Assembly (NCBI GenBank): GCA_964501275.1
Contig: CAZCSP010000002.1
Coordinates: 124,001-188,000, forward strand
Direction of reading: 5' to 3'
DNA: 64,000 nucleotides
Source of the DNA: 55-13 sp964501275
GTDB lineage: Bacteria > Armatimonadota > Fimbriimonadia > Fimbriimonadales > Fimbriimonadaceae
A model generated the notes under the pieces. It had not been told where the DNA came from and ran no database searches. It saw only the letters and a list, made by a program, of their open reading frames with translations. A program made the translations under genes and the position numbers. Positions 9,017 to 17,412 of the stretch are shown here, piece by piece. The first letter of the stretch is position 1, and each line of letters starts with the position of its first letter.

Positions 9017-10162
9017 ATGGTTCGCTTAGGAATTGTCGGAATCGGGAACATGGGCGCCGCTCACATCGGCTGGATGCCCAACATCAAAGACGTCGAGCTT
9101 CGTGCGATCTGCGATATCGACGATTCGAAGATGGATCGCTTCCCGAACATTCCCCACTACCGGGACAGCGGGGTCATGATCCGTTCGGGGCAGGTGGACG
9201 CCATTCTAATTGCCACCCCCCACTATGCCCATACCACCATCGGCATCGACGCCCTGCAGAACGGTCTCCATGTGCTGGTCGAAAAGCCGATTTCGGTTCA
9301 CAAAGCGGACTGCCAGCGACTGATTCAGGCTTTCGAGCAGCATGGCGAGGGGAAGGTTTTCTGTGCGATGTTCAACCAACGCACTGATCCCCACTACCAG
9401 GCGATCCGGCGCGCGGTTCAGAATGGCGAGGTGGGCGAGATTCAGCGCACGAACTGGATCATCACCGACTGGTTCCGCACCGAAACCTACTATGCCAGCG
9501 GCGGTTGGCGGGCGACTTGGGCGGGAGAGGGCGGAGGCGTCTTGCTGAACCAAAGCCCCCACAACCTGGACCTTTTCCAGTGGATTTGCGGGATGCCTTC
9601 CCGGGTCCGCGCGTTCTGCGGGTTTGGGAAGTATCACAACATCGAGGTCGAGGACGAGGTCACGGCTTTCTTGGAGTATCCCAATGGAGCGACCGGCGTC
9701 TTTATCACCTCCACCGGCGAAGCCCCTGGAACCAATCGGCTTGAGATCGTCGGTGACCGGGGCAAGATCGTGTACGAGAACGGCCAGGTCGTGTTCCACC
9801 GCACCGAATCTTCCGTGAGCGAGATTAAGAACACTTCTCCCGAATCCTTCGCCACCGTACCAACCTGGCACTGCGAAATCCCGGTTCGGGGCAACGGGGG
9901 ACAGCATCAAGCGATCCTGCAAAACTTTGTAGACGCAATCGAAACGGGCAAACCTCTCTTGGCGCCAGCGGTTGAAGGAGTCCACTCGGTCGAACTGGCC
10001 AACGCCATGATCCTGTCATCACTCATCGGAGAATCCATCGACCTGCCCCTTGATTCAACCGAATATGAAGCCAAGCTGAGGTCCCTCATCGCCAACTCCA
10101 CCCACCGAAAAGAGACGCGGGAGGTTGAGAGCGTTGACATGGGCGCATCGTTTGGCCGATAG
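9017..10162 (+). CDS. Gfo/Idh/MocA family oxidoreductase
   Basis: The 381-residue protein opens with a Rossmann NAD(P) motif (LGIVGIGNMGAAHIGW, residues 3-18). The family's EKPIS lysine motif follows at about residue 95 ('VLVEKPISVHKADC'), then the C-terminal alpha/beta dimer domain. Family members oxidise or reduce sugars, inositols and related polyols. No signal peptide is visible. The start is close to a TATGAT box. The gene stands alone on the plus strand between the metallophosphoesterase and galT genes; neighbours suggest carbohydrate metabolism but not a specific substrate. Confidence 0.9.
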   Translation: MVRLGIVGIGNMGAAHIGWMPNIKDVELRAICDIDDSKMDRFPNIPHYRDSGVMIRSGQVDAILIATPHYAHTTIGIDALQNGLHVLVEKPISVHKADCQRLIQAFEQHGEGKVFCAMFNQRTDPHYQAIRRAVQNGEVGEIQRTNWIITDWFRTETYYASGGWRATWAGEGGGVLLNQSPHNLDLFQWICGMPSRVRAFCGFGKYHNIEVEDEVTAFLEYPNGATGVFITSTGEAPGTNRLEIVGDRGKIVYENGQVVFHRTESSVSEIKNTSPESFATVPTWHCEIPVRGNGGQHQAILQNFVDAIETGKPLLAPAVEGVHSVELANAMILSSLIGESIDLPLDSTEYEAKLRSLIANSTHRKETREVESVDMGASFGR

Positions 10163-10231
10163 GTTGGCAGGTTTTGTCTGCCTGTAAGCGTTCGAATTGA
10201 ACGATCGCTAACAGTTGTCGAGCGTCAAACT

Positions 10232-11233
10232 CTAAAGGTCCCTCAGCCTCGCCGCCGCCTGCTCGCTGGTGATGTCTCGCTGAGGCTCGGCGAGCATCTC
10301 GTAGCCCACCATGAATTTGCGCACGGTCGCAGACCGAAGCAATGGCGGATAAAAGTGGGCGTGGAGGGTCCAGTGGGGGTGGTCCTGCCCGTCGGTTGGC
10401 GCGCCGTGCCAACCCATGGTATAGGGAAAGCTGGTTTGGAAAAGCGCGTCGTAACGGGTCAGGCCCTTCTTGAGGATCGCGGCCAAGTCGTCCCGCTCCT
10501 CATCCGTCAAGTCCGGCAAACGCTGGACTGGACGCTTGGGAAGCAACAGGTATTCAAAAGGCCAAGTCGCCCAGAATGGCACGACGATGAGCCAATGGGC
10601 CGACTCCTCCACCACCCGCCTTCCATCCCGCAACTCCTCCACCACCGCCCTGGTCAGCAAAGGCTCGCCGTGCTGGGCGTAGTAGGCTTGTTGCTGCTCG
10701 TCCTCCTTCTGAACCAACGACGGCAGAACGTCGCTCGCCCAGACTTGCCCGTGGGGGTGGGGGTTGGAGCAACCCATGACCGCCCCCTTGTTCTCAAAAA
10801 CCTGAACCCACCGGAACCGACTTCCCAGGTCCAGAACCTGCTCTGTCCAAGTGTCCACCACCTGTCGGATCTCCGTCTGTTCCATCTCAGCGAGAGTGAG
10901 GTCGTGGCGAGGGGAGAAGCAGATCACCCGACACTCTCCCCTCACTGCCCCGGCCTGAAAGAAGCCGTCTTTGATCTCCGGGGCTTCCTCATCCAGTAGG
11001 GCCGAAAAGTCGTTTCGAAAGACGTAGGTGCCCGTATAGTCCGCATTTCGATGCCCCCCCGCCCGCTCGTTCCCGGCACAGAGGTAGCAGGTTGGGTCGT
11101 AAGGGGGACGACGATCACCCGATACCGCCTCCTGCTGCCCCTGCCAGGGACGTTGCGTTCGGTGGGGAGACACCAAAACCCATTCGCCAGAAAGCGGGTT
11201 GAAGCGGCGATGGGGCGCCTGGTCAAAAATCAT
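10232..11233 (-). CDS. galT: Galactose-1-phosphate uridylyltransferase
   Basis: The 333-residue protein has the GalT N-terminus (RRFNPLSGEWVLVSPHR), a zinc-type CxxC (C49, C52 in 'PTCYLCAGN'), and the catalytic histidine-triad motif N157-P-H159-P-H161-G-Q163. A second family block, 'WPFEYLLLPKRPVQRLPDLTDEE', follows. It exchanges UMP between UDP-glucose and galactose-1-phosphate in the Leloir pathway. No galK or galE is nearby. It is monocistronic as far as the window shows, with repeat material in the 317 nt upstream. Confidence 0.93.
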   Translation of the reverse strand: MIFDQAPHRRFNPLSGEWVLVSPHRTQRPWQGQQEAVSGDRRPPYDPTCYLCAGNERAGGHRNADYTGTYVFRNDFSALLDEEAPEIKDGFFQAGAVRGECRVICFSPRHDLTLAEMEQTEIRQVVDTWTEQVLDLGSRFRWVQVFENKGAVMGCSNPHPHGQVWASDVLPSLVQKEDEQQQAYYAQHGEPLLTRAVVEELRDGRRVVEESAHWLIVVPFWATWPFEYLLLPKRPVQRLPDLTDEERDDLAAILKKGLTRYDALFQTSFPYTMGWHGAPTDGQDHPHWTLHAHFYPPLLRSATVRKFMVGYEMLAEPQRDITSEQAAARLRDL

Positions 11234-11266
11234 AGGTTTCCCCTAGTTTGGCCGATTGGACTCCCA

Positions 11267-11490
11267 CTCCTCCAAGTGGTTCGTCTTTGAACGGGTCGGG
11301 GACGGAGGTTCCGGGAGCTTGTCGTTGCCTCGAAGCTCGTATAGAACTCAGAAATCTGCAATCCGAAATCCGAGACTTCGGCAACTGCCCCGGCACAATC
11401 ATCAGGGGTCTACATGTTTAATCCAACTACAAGTTCAAACCCCTCCATCCCAACGCTTTCCTCCCCGACCTTCGGGGAGGAAGGGGTTTT
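11267..11490. repeat. Dispersed repeat material upstream of galT and the histidine kinase gene
   Basis: Two repeat pieces sit in the gap. At 11267-11287 is a 21-nt word, identical to the reverse complement of 20180-20200 inside the methyltransferase gene. At 11422-11490 is an element with 'acaagttcaaacccct' followed by the hairpin CCTCCCCGACCTTCGGGGAGG (11460-11480). The same design recurs at 20057-20103 and 59749-59812. The hairpin plus TTTT could also terminate transcription. Confidence 0.65.
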
Positions 11491-11535
11491 CCGCCGCCAA
11501 CTAAAGAGAGGGTGCATTGGATAGGGATTCGCGCT

Positions 11536-11541
11536 TACAAT
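11536..11541 (+). promoter_or_regulatory. Putative -10 box of the GAF histidine kinase gene
   Basis: TACAAT, 9 nt before the GTG at 11551. It lies downstream of the more distal GTG at 11512 and therefore favours 11551 as the start. Confidence 0.5.
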
Positions 11542-11550
11542 AGACTTGGT

Positions 11551-13104
11551 GTGAGTACAAGCGGGCTTGAAGCCGGAGCGGGGCGATTTGAAGAGGGGCT
11601 TCGCTGGATTGTGGAGCAGATCGGCGTCGAGGCTAATCTGCGCAAGTTGCTTCCCCAAATCCTGGAGCGGGCCTGTGATCTGCTGGGAGCGGAGGGGGGT
11701 CTGATCGGACTGGCAGACTCCAACCGTGACGCGATTCGCATCGAGGCCGTCGTTCGCTTGCCGACCCTGGAATTGGGCGCAGATGGCACAGAGTTGATTC
11801 GGGGTGGGACGATGGCGATGGCTCCTATTCTCTGGCGGGAGAAAACTCTGGGCTACATCGCGCTGGGTATCCCACCGGGTCAGACCGACCACGCTCGATT
11901 AGAACAGATCGCTGGCCATATCGCCATCGCGGTCGAAAATGCCCGCCTGCTCGCCGAGAACGAACGTTCCCTTATCCAAGCCTCTCAGATGCTGCACACC
12001 ACCGAACGCATCGGCAACGCGATGTCGGTGGCGGAAGTCGTGACGGCGTACCTGGAGCAGGTGGCGGCGGGGGGGCGATACACCTGCACGGTCGTACTCT
12101 ACGAGTTTGACGAGATCGGCGCCAAGATTGGGAACCTGGTGAGAGGACGATGGACGCCCGGCGAATCAGTTGAGTTGATGGAGTATCGGGTGCCCACCAA
12201 ACAGGACGCCCTTGACCCCATCTTGACCGAAGGAAAGACGATCCGCATTGCGAACGCGCTTACAGATCGGAGCCTGCCCAAATCCCTGCGGGACGAACAG
12301 CTTCGGGACAACCGGCCTGCTGTCGCTCTGGTGCCCCTCATGTCGGACCGTCGCCGGATTGGGCTGGTCATCCTCAGCGACCCCGAGCCACATGAGTGGA
12401 CCGACGAAGAACTGATGCCGTTCCAAGCCACCGCCGCCCAACTCGCCGCCGCCCTCGCCAGCCGCCGAGACCACGACGCCTTGGTCGAATCCAGCCGGAA
12501 ACTGGCGGTGATGGAAGAGCGGCGCAAGATTGCTCGGGACCTCCACGACTCGGTAACCCAGGTTCTCTTCAGCCTCAACCTCCTGTCCCAAACCCTGGAA
12601 CCAGGGCAGGTTCCACCGGATGAGATCGTGGAGAGGCTGAATCAACTGAGCCGCCGGGGTCTGCAGGAGATGCGATCTTTGCTGGAGGAACTGAGACCCG
12701 TTCAGTCCCAGCCCAAGGTCTTGACGTTGGGGCAGAGAATCTCGTCCTACGCCGCGACCGTGGTGGGTTTGCCGGATTTCATGCTGGACGACCAGACGTA
12801 CAAAGGCGCTCCGACGAAGGTCGAGGACCAACTGCTTGGCATTGCGAGCGAGGCCCTCAACAACGTGGCCAAACATGCGAAGGCCGAGCACGTGCGGGCG
12901 CTCTTGCAATCTTCCGGCCCTGAGGTTAAGCTGAGGATCGAGGACAATGGAATTGGATTGAAAAGGGAGAGTCGGAGCCGACGAGGCGGCCTCGGCCTGA
13001 CGAGTATGAGTGAGCGGGCCTCGGAGATCGGGGCTCAAATATGTGTGGAGTCGAACCCCGGCAAGGGGACGACGATTGAAGTGCTATGGGAGAGAGGCAA
13101 ATGA
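11551..13104 (+). CDS. Cytoplasmic GAF-domain sensor histidine kinase (HisKA_3 type)
   Basis: The protein is about 517 residues from the GTG at 11551 (530 from 11512). It contains two GAF-like domains (roughly 20-140 and 150-310) and a HisKA_3 dimerisation helix, 'MEERRKIARDLHDSVTQ', with the phosphorylated His at about residue 332. An HATPase domain follows (N-box 'ALNNVAKHAKAEH', then 'DNGIGL' and 'GLGLTSMSERA'). No membrane segments are seen, so it senses a cytoplasmic signal. Its stop overlaps the start of the response regulator gene by 4 nt (ATGA), giving a translationally coupled two-component pair of the NarL class. The signal is unknown. Confidence 0.88.
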   Translation: MSTSGLEAGAGRFEEGLRWIVEQIGVEANLRKLLPQILERACDLLGAEGGLIGLADSNRDAIRIEAVVRLPTLELGADGTELIRGGTMAMAPILWREKTLGYIALGIPPGQTDHARLEQIAGHIAIAVENARLLAENERSLIQASQMLHTTERIGNAMSVAEVVTAYLEQVAAGGRYTCTVVLYEFDEIGAKIGNLVRGRWTPGESVELMEYRVPTKQDALDPILTEGKTIRIANALTDRSLPKSLRDEQLRDNRPAVALVPLMSDRRRIGLVILSDPEPHEWTDEELMPFQATAAQLAAALASRRDHDALVESSRKLAVMEERRKIARDLHDSVTQVLFSLNLLSQTLEPGQVPPDEIVERLNQLSRRGLQEMRSLLEELRPVQSQPKVLTLGQRISSYAATVVGLPDFMLDDQTYKGAPTKVEDQLLGIASEALNNVAKHAKAEHVRALLQSSGPEVKLRIEDNGIGLKRESRSRRGGLGLTSMSERASEIGAQICVESNPGKGTTIEVLWERGK

Positions 13105-13736
13105 TTCGAATCATCATCGTGGATGACCACGAGATTGTGCGGGAAGGATTGAGGGCCCTATTTTGGGGTCAGCGTGACTTTGAAGTGGTAGCGGAGGCCG
13201 GGAATGGCGAGGAGGCGGAGGCGGCCTGCCTCAAGCACAAGCCGGATGTGGCTCTGCTGGACCTCCGAATGCCCAAGGTCGGGGGATCGGACGCCATCGT
13301 GCTGGTGAAGAGCGCCTCGCCCAGCACCAACGTTCTGGTTCTCACCTCCTACCTGGAACCGGGGATCGTGCGAGAGATGTTGAAGGCGGGCGCGTTGGGA
13401 TTTATGTTGAAGGACGTGGCCAAGCACGAGCTTTTGAGCGCCATCCGTGCCACCGCCGAAGGCAAGTCTGTTCTTCATGCAGACGCCCAGAGCCAGTTGG
13501 TCAGCGAGGTCAGTGGCAAGAAGGCCGCCTCCCCCTTGGAGGAACTCACCTCCCGGGAGACCGATATTCTGAAACTGATCGCCAGCGGCCGAAGCAACAA
13601 GGAAATCGCCAACGACCTAAGCCTGACCGAAGGGACGGTGAAAGGCTACGTCAGCAACGTCCTCGCCAAGTTAAACGTGCAAGACCGCACCCAAGCCGCA
13701 CTGCTGGCGGTTCGAGAGGGGTTGGCGCGGGCTTAA
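13101..13736 (+). CDS. NarL/FixJ-family response regulator
   Basis: The 211-residue protein has a receiver domain with acidic pocket D8-D9, phospho-acceptor D54 (VALLDLRMP) and the signalling Lys in 'MLKDVAKHEL'. A LuxR-type DNA-binding domain follows at about 140-205 ('LTSRETDILKLIASGRSNKEIANDLSLTEGTVKGYVSNVLAKL'). ATG 13101 is chosen because it overlaps the kinase stop as ATGA and begins MIRIIIVDDH. It is the cognate partner of the upstream kinase. Its stop shares a TTAA with the convergent purK stop. Confidence 0.93.
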   Translation: MIRIIIVDDHEIVREGLRALFWGQRDFEVVAEAGNGEEAEAACLKHKPDVALLDLRMPKVGGSDAIVLVKSASPSTNVLVLTSYLEPGIVREMLKAGALGFMLKDVAKHELLSAIRATAEGKSVLHADAQSQLVSEVSGKKAASPLEELTSRETDILKLIASGRSNKEIANDLSLTEGTVKGYVSNVLAKLNVQDRTQAALLAVREGLARA

Positions 13737-14848
13737 GCAGTCCAAGCCTGGTAGAACCGATCCCGCGCCAAGCGCGCTCGCTCCACCAGGTTTTCGCCGC
13801 CTACCACGTTCAGATGCCCCATCTTTCGGCCGGGCTTGGACTCGACTTTGCCGTACCAGTGGAAGTGGACGCCGGGATCGGCGAGGGCTTGGGGGAGGGC
13901 TTGGCGGTAGTCGCTGGCTCCAGCTTGCCCCAAAAGGTTCGCCATACAGGTCGCCTGCCCTACCGGAGAGGAAAGCGGATAGCCCATCACCAGCCGCACA
14001 TGCTGCTCAAACTGGGAAACCCCACCCCAGTCCAAGGTGTAGTGACCGGTATTGTGGGGGCGGGGGGCGAGTTCGTTGATGAGGATTTCACCCGACTCCA
14101 ACTCAAACATCTCCACCCCAAAGAGCCCTTGCCCACCCACAGCTTCAACCGCCGCCATCGCAACTTCCGAAGCATCGACCCCGCTGGGAAACACGAGGTC
14201 GCAGACGTGGTTGGTCTGAATGGTCTCCATAGTCGGGAACGCACCCCGATTGCGAGGGTCGATAAAGACCATGGCAGCGAGTTCTCGTTTGAACGGCACA
14301 AACGCCTCCGCCAGCCACCCGCCTCCGCCCCAAAGGTCGCGATGATTCTCTAGCTCCTCTGGAGTCCGGGCATAGCGGGTGCCTTTGCCGTCGTAGCCGC
14401 CGAAGCGGGACTTGACGACCATCGGAAAGCCGATCTCCCTTGCGGCGACTTCGGCATCGTCCAACGCAACTGCCCGAGGAGAAGGGACTCCCGCCCGCTC
14501 CAGCGCCTTACGTTGAAGCAGTTTGTCCTGAATAGTCGCGAGAGCACCGATACCGGGAACCAGCTTGGATTCATCCAAACCCGAGTCCCGAATCGCATCA
14601 GCGGGAATGAACTCGTTCTCCAAAGTGATCCGGTCACACTGGCTGGCCAACTCCGCAATCTTCGCCGGGTCGTTTAGGGCACCTACCAGCGAAGCGGCAA
14701 TCTGCGAAGCCGGCGTGTTCTCACCAGGGTCGAGGGAAAGGCATCGCAAGCCCATCCGCTGCCCCGCTTGGATCGACATTCGAGCCAACTGCCCACCACC
14801 CAGGAATCCGAGATCGTACTTAGCCACGCGTGGCTCCAAGAACACCAC
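13733..14848 (-). CDS. purK: 5-(carboxyamino)imidazole ribonucleotide synthase
   Basis: The protein of up to 371 residues has the PurK N-terminus (DLGFLGGGQLARMSIQAGQRMG), an ATP-grasp core ('GFPMVVKSRFGGYDGKGT') and the family block 'INELAPRPHNTGHYTLD' near residue 265. It converts AIR, ATP and bicarbonate to N5-CAIR in purine synthesis. No purE is adjacent. The ATG at 14848 is listed, but a GTG at 14827 has a GGAG 6 nt upstream and gives MAKYDLGFLGGGQ, which may be the true start. A perfect palindrome (14822-14835) covers that GTG. Confidence 0.92.
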   Translation of the reverse strand: MVFLEPRVAKYDLGFLGGGQLARMSIQAGQRMGLRCLSLDPGENTPASQIAASLVGALNDPAKIAELASQCDRITLENEFIPADAIRDSGLDESKLVPGIGALATIQDKLLQRKALERAGVPSPRAVALDDAEVAAREIGFPMVVKSRFGGYDGKGTRYARTPEELENHRDLWGGGGWLAEAFVPFKRELAAMVFIDPRNRGAFPTMETIQTNHVCDLVFPSGVDASEVAMAAVEAVGGQGLFGVEMFELESGEILINELAPRPHNTGHYTLDWGGVSQFEQHVRLVMGYPLSSPVGQATCMANLLGQAGASDYRQALPQALADPGVHFHWYGKVESKPGRKMGHLNVVGGENLVERARLARDRFYQAWTA

Positions 14849-14968
14849 AAAGTTGACCCAAAACCACAGCGAAACGCTGTGCCGTGGCGTCCTTTTGATT
14901 TAACTCGCTTGAGGTTGCAGGGAGCATCAGGTTTGTTGTACCCGCGCATCCCTCCGGTTAACCTTCGC

Positions 14969-15511
14969 TCAGTCGCACGTCACAGAAAACGACCGCAGTC
15001 CCTTTGCGCCAAATTGAAAGGTCATATGCCAGGCGGTGTAACGGTCATCCTGTTTGTTGATGAGCTTCGACGAGTAGCGTATGAGGCCCTTGAGGCGTAG
15101 CTGCCGCTGGTTTAGGCGTTGCCCGATTTGGGTTTCCACCTCTCGGACCGACATTCCCTTGCGTAGCTTCGTCAAGAGACCAAGATCGGATTTTCGCAGG
15201 GTGATTGTGGGAACGCCCTTTTGGATGTCCTTCGCAGGCAACCAATCGATGCTTAATCCATCCAGCACCTCTCCGTCTTTTGCGATGTTGAAGCCGTCAG
15301 CGTGAAGCAAAACTCCTGTGCGGCGGTCGTACCACAGGCCCGCGCCACCCGAATGTCCACCTGTGATTCGTCGAGCCCTTCCATACCGGCGCTCAAACTG
15401 TTCGATGGTGGTAAGGCCGGTGGTGATCCCGGCGACAAAGCAAAGTTTGGGCGGCCGGACTTCCTTCGGAACGATCGCTTGCAGGGCCAAGGGAAGGATG
15501 AAGGTCAGCAT
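14969..15511 (-). CDS. Hypothetical exported or anchored protein
   Basis: From the ATG at 15511 the product is 180 residues (MLTFILPLALQAIVPKEVRPP), beginning with a hydrophobic segment that could be a signal peptide. The rest is soluble and I do not recognise the family. A block 'LRKGMSVREVETQIGQRL' (about 120-137) loosely resembles the SmpA/BamE pattern in which a Gly-Met-Ser motif precedes a helix; this is weak. A longer open frame upstream merely reads the permease gene out of frame. It lies 32 nt after the sugar permease gene on the same strand and may be in its operon. Confidence 0.6.
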   Translation of the reverse strand: MLTFILPLALQAIVPKEVRPPKLCFVAGITTGLTTIEQFERRYGRARRITGGHSGGAGLWYDRRTGVLLHADGFNIAKDGEVLDGLSIDWLPAKDIQKGVPTITLRKSDLGLLTKLRKGMSVREVETQIGQRLNQRQLRLKGLIRYSSKLINKQDDRYTAWHMTFQFGAKGLRSFSVTCD

Positions 15512-15543
15512 CACCAGATCTGACGCACGGCCAAAGGTTTGGG

Positions 15544-16560
15544 TTACTTGATGCTCCCCAACATCACGCCTTTGACGAAGTATCGCTGGCAGAAGATGAA
15601 GACGATCAGGAGGGGGGCCATGACGATGACGGCGGCGGTCATCTGGAGAGGCCAGTTTGCGCCGCCGTAGCTGTTCTTGAAGATGGAAAGCCCGACCTCC
15701 AGAGTCCGCATCGAGGTGGAGTTGGTGGTGAGCATAGGCCAGAAGAAGTCGGTCCAGACGCCGAAGAAAGTGAACGCCGCCGCCGTCGCCAGAGAAGGCT
15801 TGGCCAGAGGCAGGAGCACCCGCCAGTAGATGCGGAAGTAACCCGCCCCATCCAGTTTCGCCGCCTCGTCGAGCTCCTTGGGAATCGCCAGAAAGGCCTG
15901 CCTCAGGAGGAAGATGGTAAAGGCGGAGGAGAGGCCGGGCACGATCAGGACCGCGTAGGTGTCCAGCCAACCGAACTTCTGCACGATCAGGTACACGGGA
16001 ATCTGGGTCACCGGCCCGGCGAACATCATCGACCCCAGGAACAGCGCAAACGTCGCCTCCCGCCCCTTGAACTGGAATCGGGCGAAGCCGTAGGCGGCGA
16101 GGGAGCTGACGAACAGTTGGCCAAAAACCACTGCAAGCGTCACGAACAGAGTGTTCAGGAAGAACCGGAACACGGGCAGGTTCGGCATGAAGAGAACCTT
16201 GGAGTAGTTCTCCCAAGCCGGTTGTTGGGGCACGATCAGATCGAGGGTCGGGATGGGGGTTTTGCTGGGGTGAAGCGAAACCAGGACCATCCAGACGAAC
16301 GGGGCGAGGAGAAAGAGGGCGAGCAGGATCATCCCCGTGTAGGAGAGGCCCTTCTTAATGCCTCCCGTAAGCAAGGTGCACAGTCCGAAGAAGGCCCCCA
16401 GGCCACAAAGGCAAAGCAGGATTGTGTTCAGACGGATGTCTTCGGGGGTCTGGCTGTAGAACCTGCCCGAAAGGAAAAGGGGAAGAAAACCCACGCCTGC
16501 CAACAGCAAGACCAAGCCGGCCCATCGGGCGAAACTTGGAGACTTGATAAGGCTAGTCAT
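15544..16560 (-). CDS. Carbohydrate ABC transporter permease (MalG/AraQ type)
   Basis: The 338-residue inner-membrane protein has two extra N-terminal membrane segments, then the MalG-like core. The EAA loop reads 'IPKELDEAAKLDGAGYFRIYWRVLLPLAKPSLATAAAF' (about residues 215-255) and contacts the ATPase. The C-terminus 'QRYFVKGVMLGSIK' is typical of this subfamily. With the second permease (17413-18303) and binding protein (18300-19586) it forms a sugar or glycoside importer; no ATPase gene is present, so a shared MsiK-like ATPase elsewhere is expected. The two permease genes are separated by 852 nt of inserted DNA, which is unusual. Confidence 0.92.
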   Translation of the reverse strand: MTSLIKSPSFARWAGLVLLLAGVGFLPLFLSGRFYSQTPEDIRLNTILLCLCGLGAFFGLCTLLTGGIKKGLSYTGMILLALFLLAPFVWMVLVSLHPSKTPIPTLDLIVPQQPAWENYSKVLFMPNLPVFRFFLNTLFVTLAVVFGQLFVSSLAAYGFARFQFKGREATFALFLGSMMFAGPVTQIPVYLIVQKFGWLDTYAVLIVPGLSSAFTIFLLRQAFLAIPKELDEAAKLDGAGYFRIYWRVLLPLAKPSLATAAAFTFFGVWTDFFWPMLTTNSTSMRTLEVGLSIFKNSYGGANWPLQMTAAVIVMAPLLIVFIFCQRYFVKGVMLGSIK

Positions 16561-16655
16561 CCGCCTGCCCTCCGTAGCCGCCGACGCGAAGCGTGTAGCC
16601 GTGGGCAGGGACCCGCGAGGAGGGTTGTAGTGTGACCTCTACATTCCCGCAAGAT

Positions 16656-16738
16656 ACGGCGTCATCCTGAGCGAGCCAGAAGACGCTTGTAGTGAGGCTA
16701 ATTGCTTGTCGCGAGTCGAAGGACCTCACCCGCTCTAC
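16656..16738 (+). repeat. Inner repeat R1 of the GIY-YIG element
   Basis: About 80 nt reading ACGGCGTCATCCTGAGCGAG through GTCGAAGGACCTCACCCGCT. It is in inverse orientation to R2 and R3 at 17119-17286. The GIY-YIG stop codon (16735-16737) lies inside it. Confidence 0.75.
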
Positions 16739-17082
16739 TGAAGATAGCCATAGACGCCCACCTCTCGTTCGGGCGGCATGCACCAGAACGGATCGTTGTA
16801 CCAATCGTGAGCCAGGTCTGCCCAAGTCGGGTTCTCCTCTTCGATCAGCGCGATCTTCTTGGATCGTCGCCAGCCCTTGAGTTGCTTCTCCCTTTGAATC
16901 GCGAGGCGCATCAAGGAAAAACGCTCGAAGTACACCAAGCGGTCGGCGTGGTACTTCTTCGAGAACCCTTCGAAAACGCCTGTCTTGTGCTTCCAAGTTC
17001 TCCAGAGGAGGTCGCTGGTCACGCCAATGTACAGCACTCGGCTTCTGCTGGCCAAGATATACACTGCCGGGCGCTTTTCCAC
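16735..17082 (-). CDS. GIY-YIG nuclease family protein
   Basis: From the GTG at 17082 the product is 115 residues (MEKRPAVYILASRSRVLYIG). The two signature strands 'AVYILAS' and 'VLYIGVTSDLLWRTWKHKTG' are intact. They are followed by the small-family body 'KYHADRLVYFERFSLMRLAIQREKQLKGWRRSKKIALIEEENPTWADL'. These one-domain relatives of UvrC-N and URI nucleases are abundant in environmental genomes, often beside 'TCATCCTGAGCGA' repeats; their role is not established. The terminal residues are encoded by repeat R1. Longer upstream frames translate repeats R2 and R3 and are not believed to be part of the protein. Confidence 0.82.
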   Translation of the reverse strand: MEKRPAVYILASRSRVLYIGVTSDLLWRTWKHKTGVFEGFSKKYHADRLVYFERFSLMRLAIQREKQLKGWRRSKKIALIEEENPTWADLAHDWYNDPFWCMPPEREVGVYGYLQ

Positions 17083-17118
17083 GCTCCCGTACTCGCCAAG
17101 AGGTTGTGCAGCTCCTTC

Positions 17119-17286
17119 TAGCGGGTGAGGTCCTTCGACTCGCGACAAGCAAGTGGTTGTGGCAATAGCACTCGGCGGCTCGCTCAGGATGACGCCGTGT
17201 TCGTGGTAGCGGGTGAGGTCCTTCGACTCGCGACAAGCAAGCTGCCACACTGCGAACTCCTTCTGGCTCGCTCAGGATGACGCCGT
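17119..17286 (-). repeat. Inner repeats R2 and R3 of the GIY-YIG element (tandem)
   Basis: Two copies (17119-17197, 17208-17286) share 'agcgggtgaggtccttcgac', 'tcgcgacaagcaag' and 'ggctcgctcaggatgacgcc', separated by 10 nt. They are inverted relative to R1. Confidence 0.78.
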
Positions 17287-17412
17287 ATCTAGTGGAGAGA
17301 TACAAGCCTTCTCTCAGGTCCCTGCCCACGGCTACACGCTTCGCGTCGGCTCGCCCAAACGGAGAACCAAGCGCCATCCCCAACCCCTTCAAAGGGGCTT
17401 TTTGACCTTGCA

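Larger units (their letters stand above)
16580..17350. mobile_element. 771-bp element with 34-bp perfect inverted ends, encoding a GIY-YIG protein
   Basis: 16580-16613 and 17317-17350 are perfect inverted repeats of 34 nt (core GAAGCGTGTAGCCGTGGGCA). Inside, an 80-nt repeat occurs at 16656-16738 and, inverted and duplicated, at 17119-17197 and 17208-17286. Its core is 'tcatcctgagcgagcc...cgcgagtcgaaggacctcaccc'. A GIY-YIG gene fills the centre. The element sits between two permease genes that are normally adjacent. I infer a small mobile or mobilisable unit; transposition itself is not shown. Confidence 0.65.

Noticed and set aside
15512..16216. Longer N-terminus for the hypothetical gene at 14969-15511
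   Set aside because: That stretch reads the permease gene in the wrong frame and has no protein-like composition of its own.
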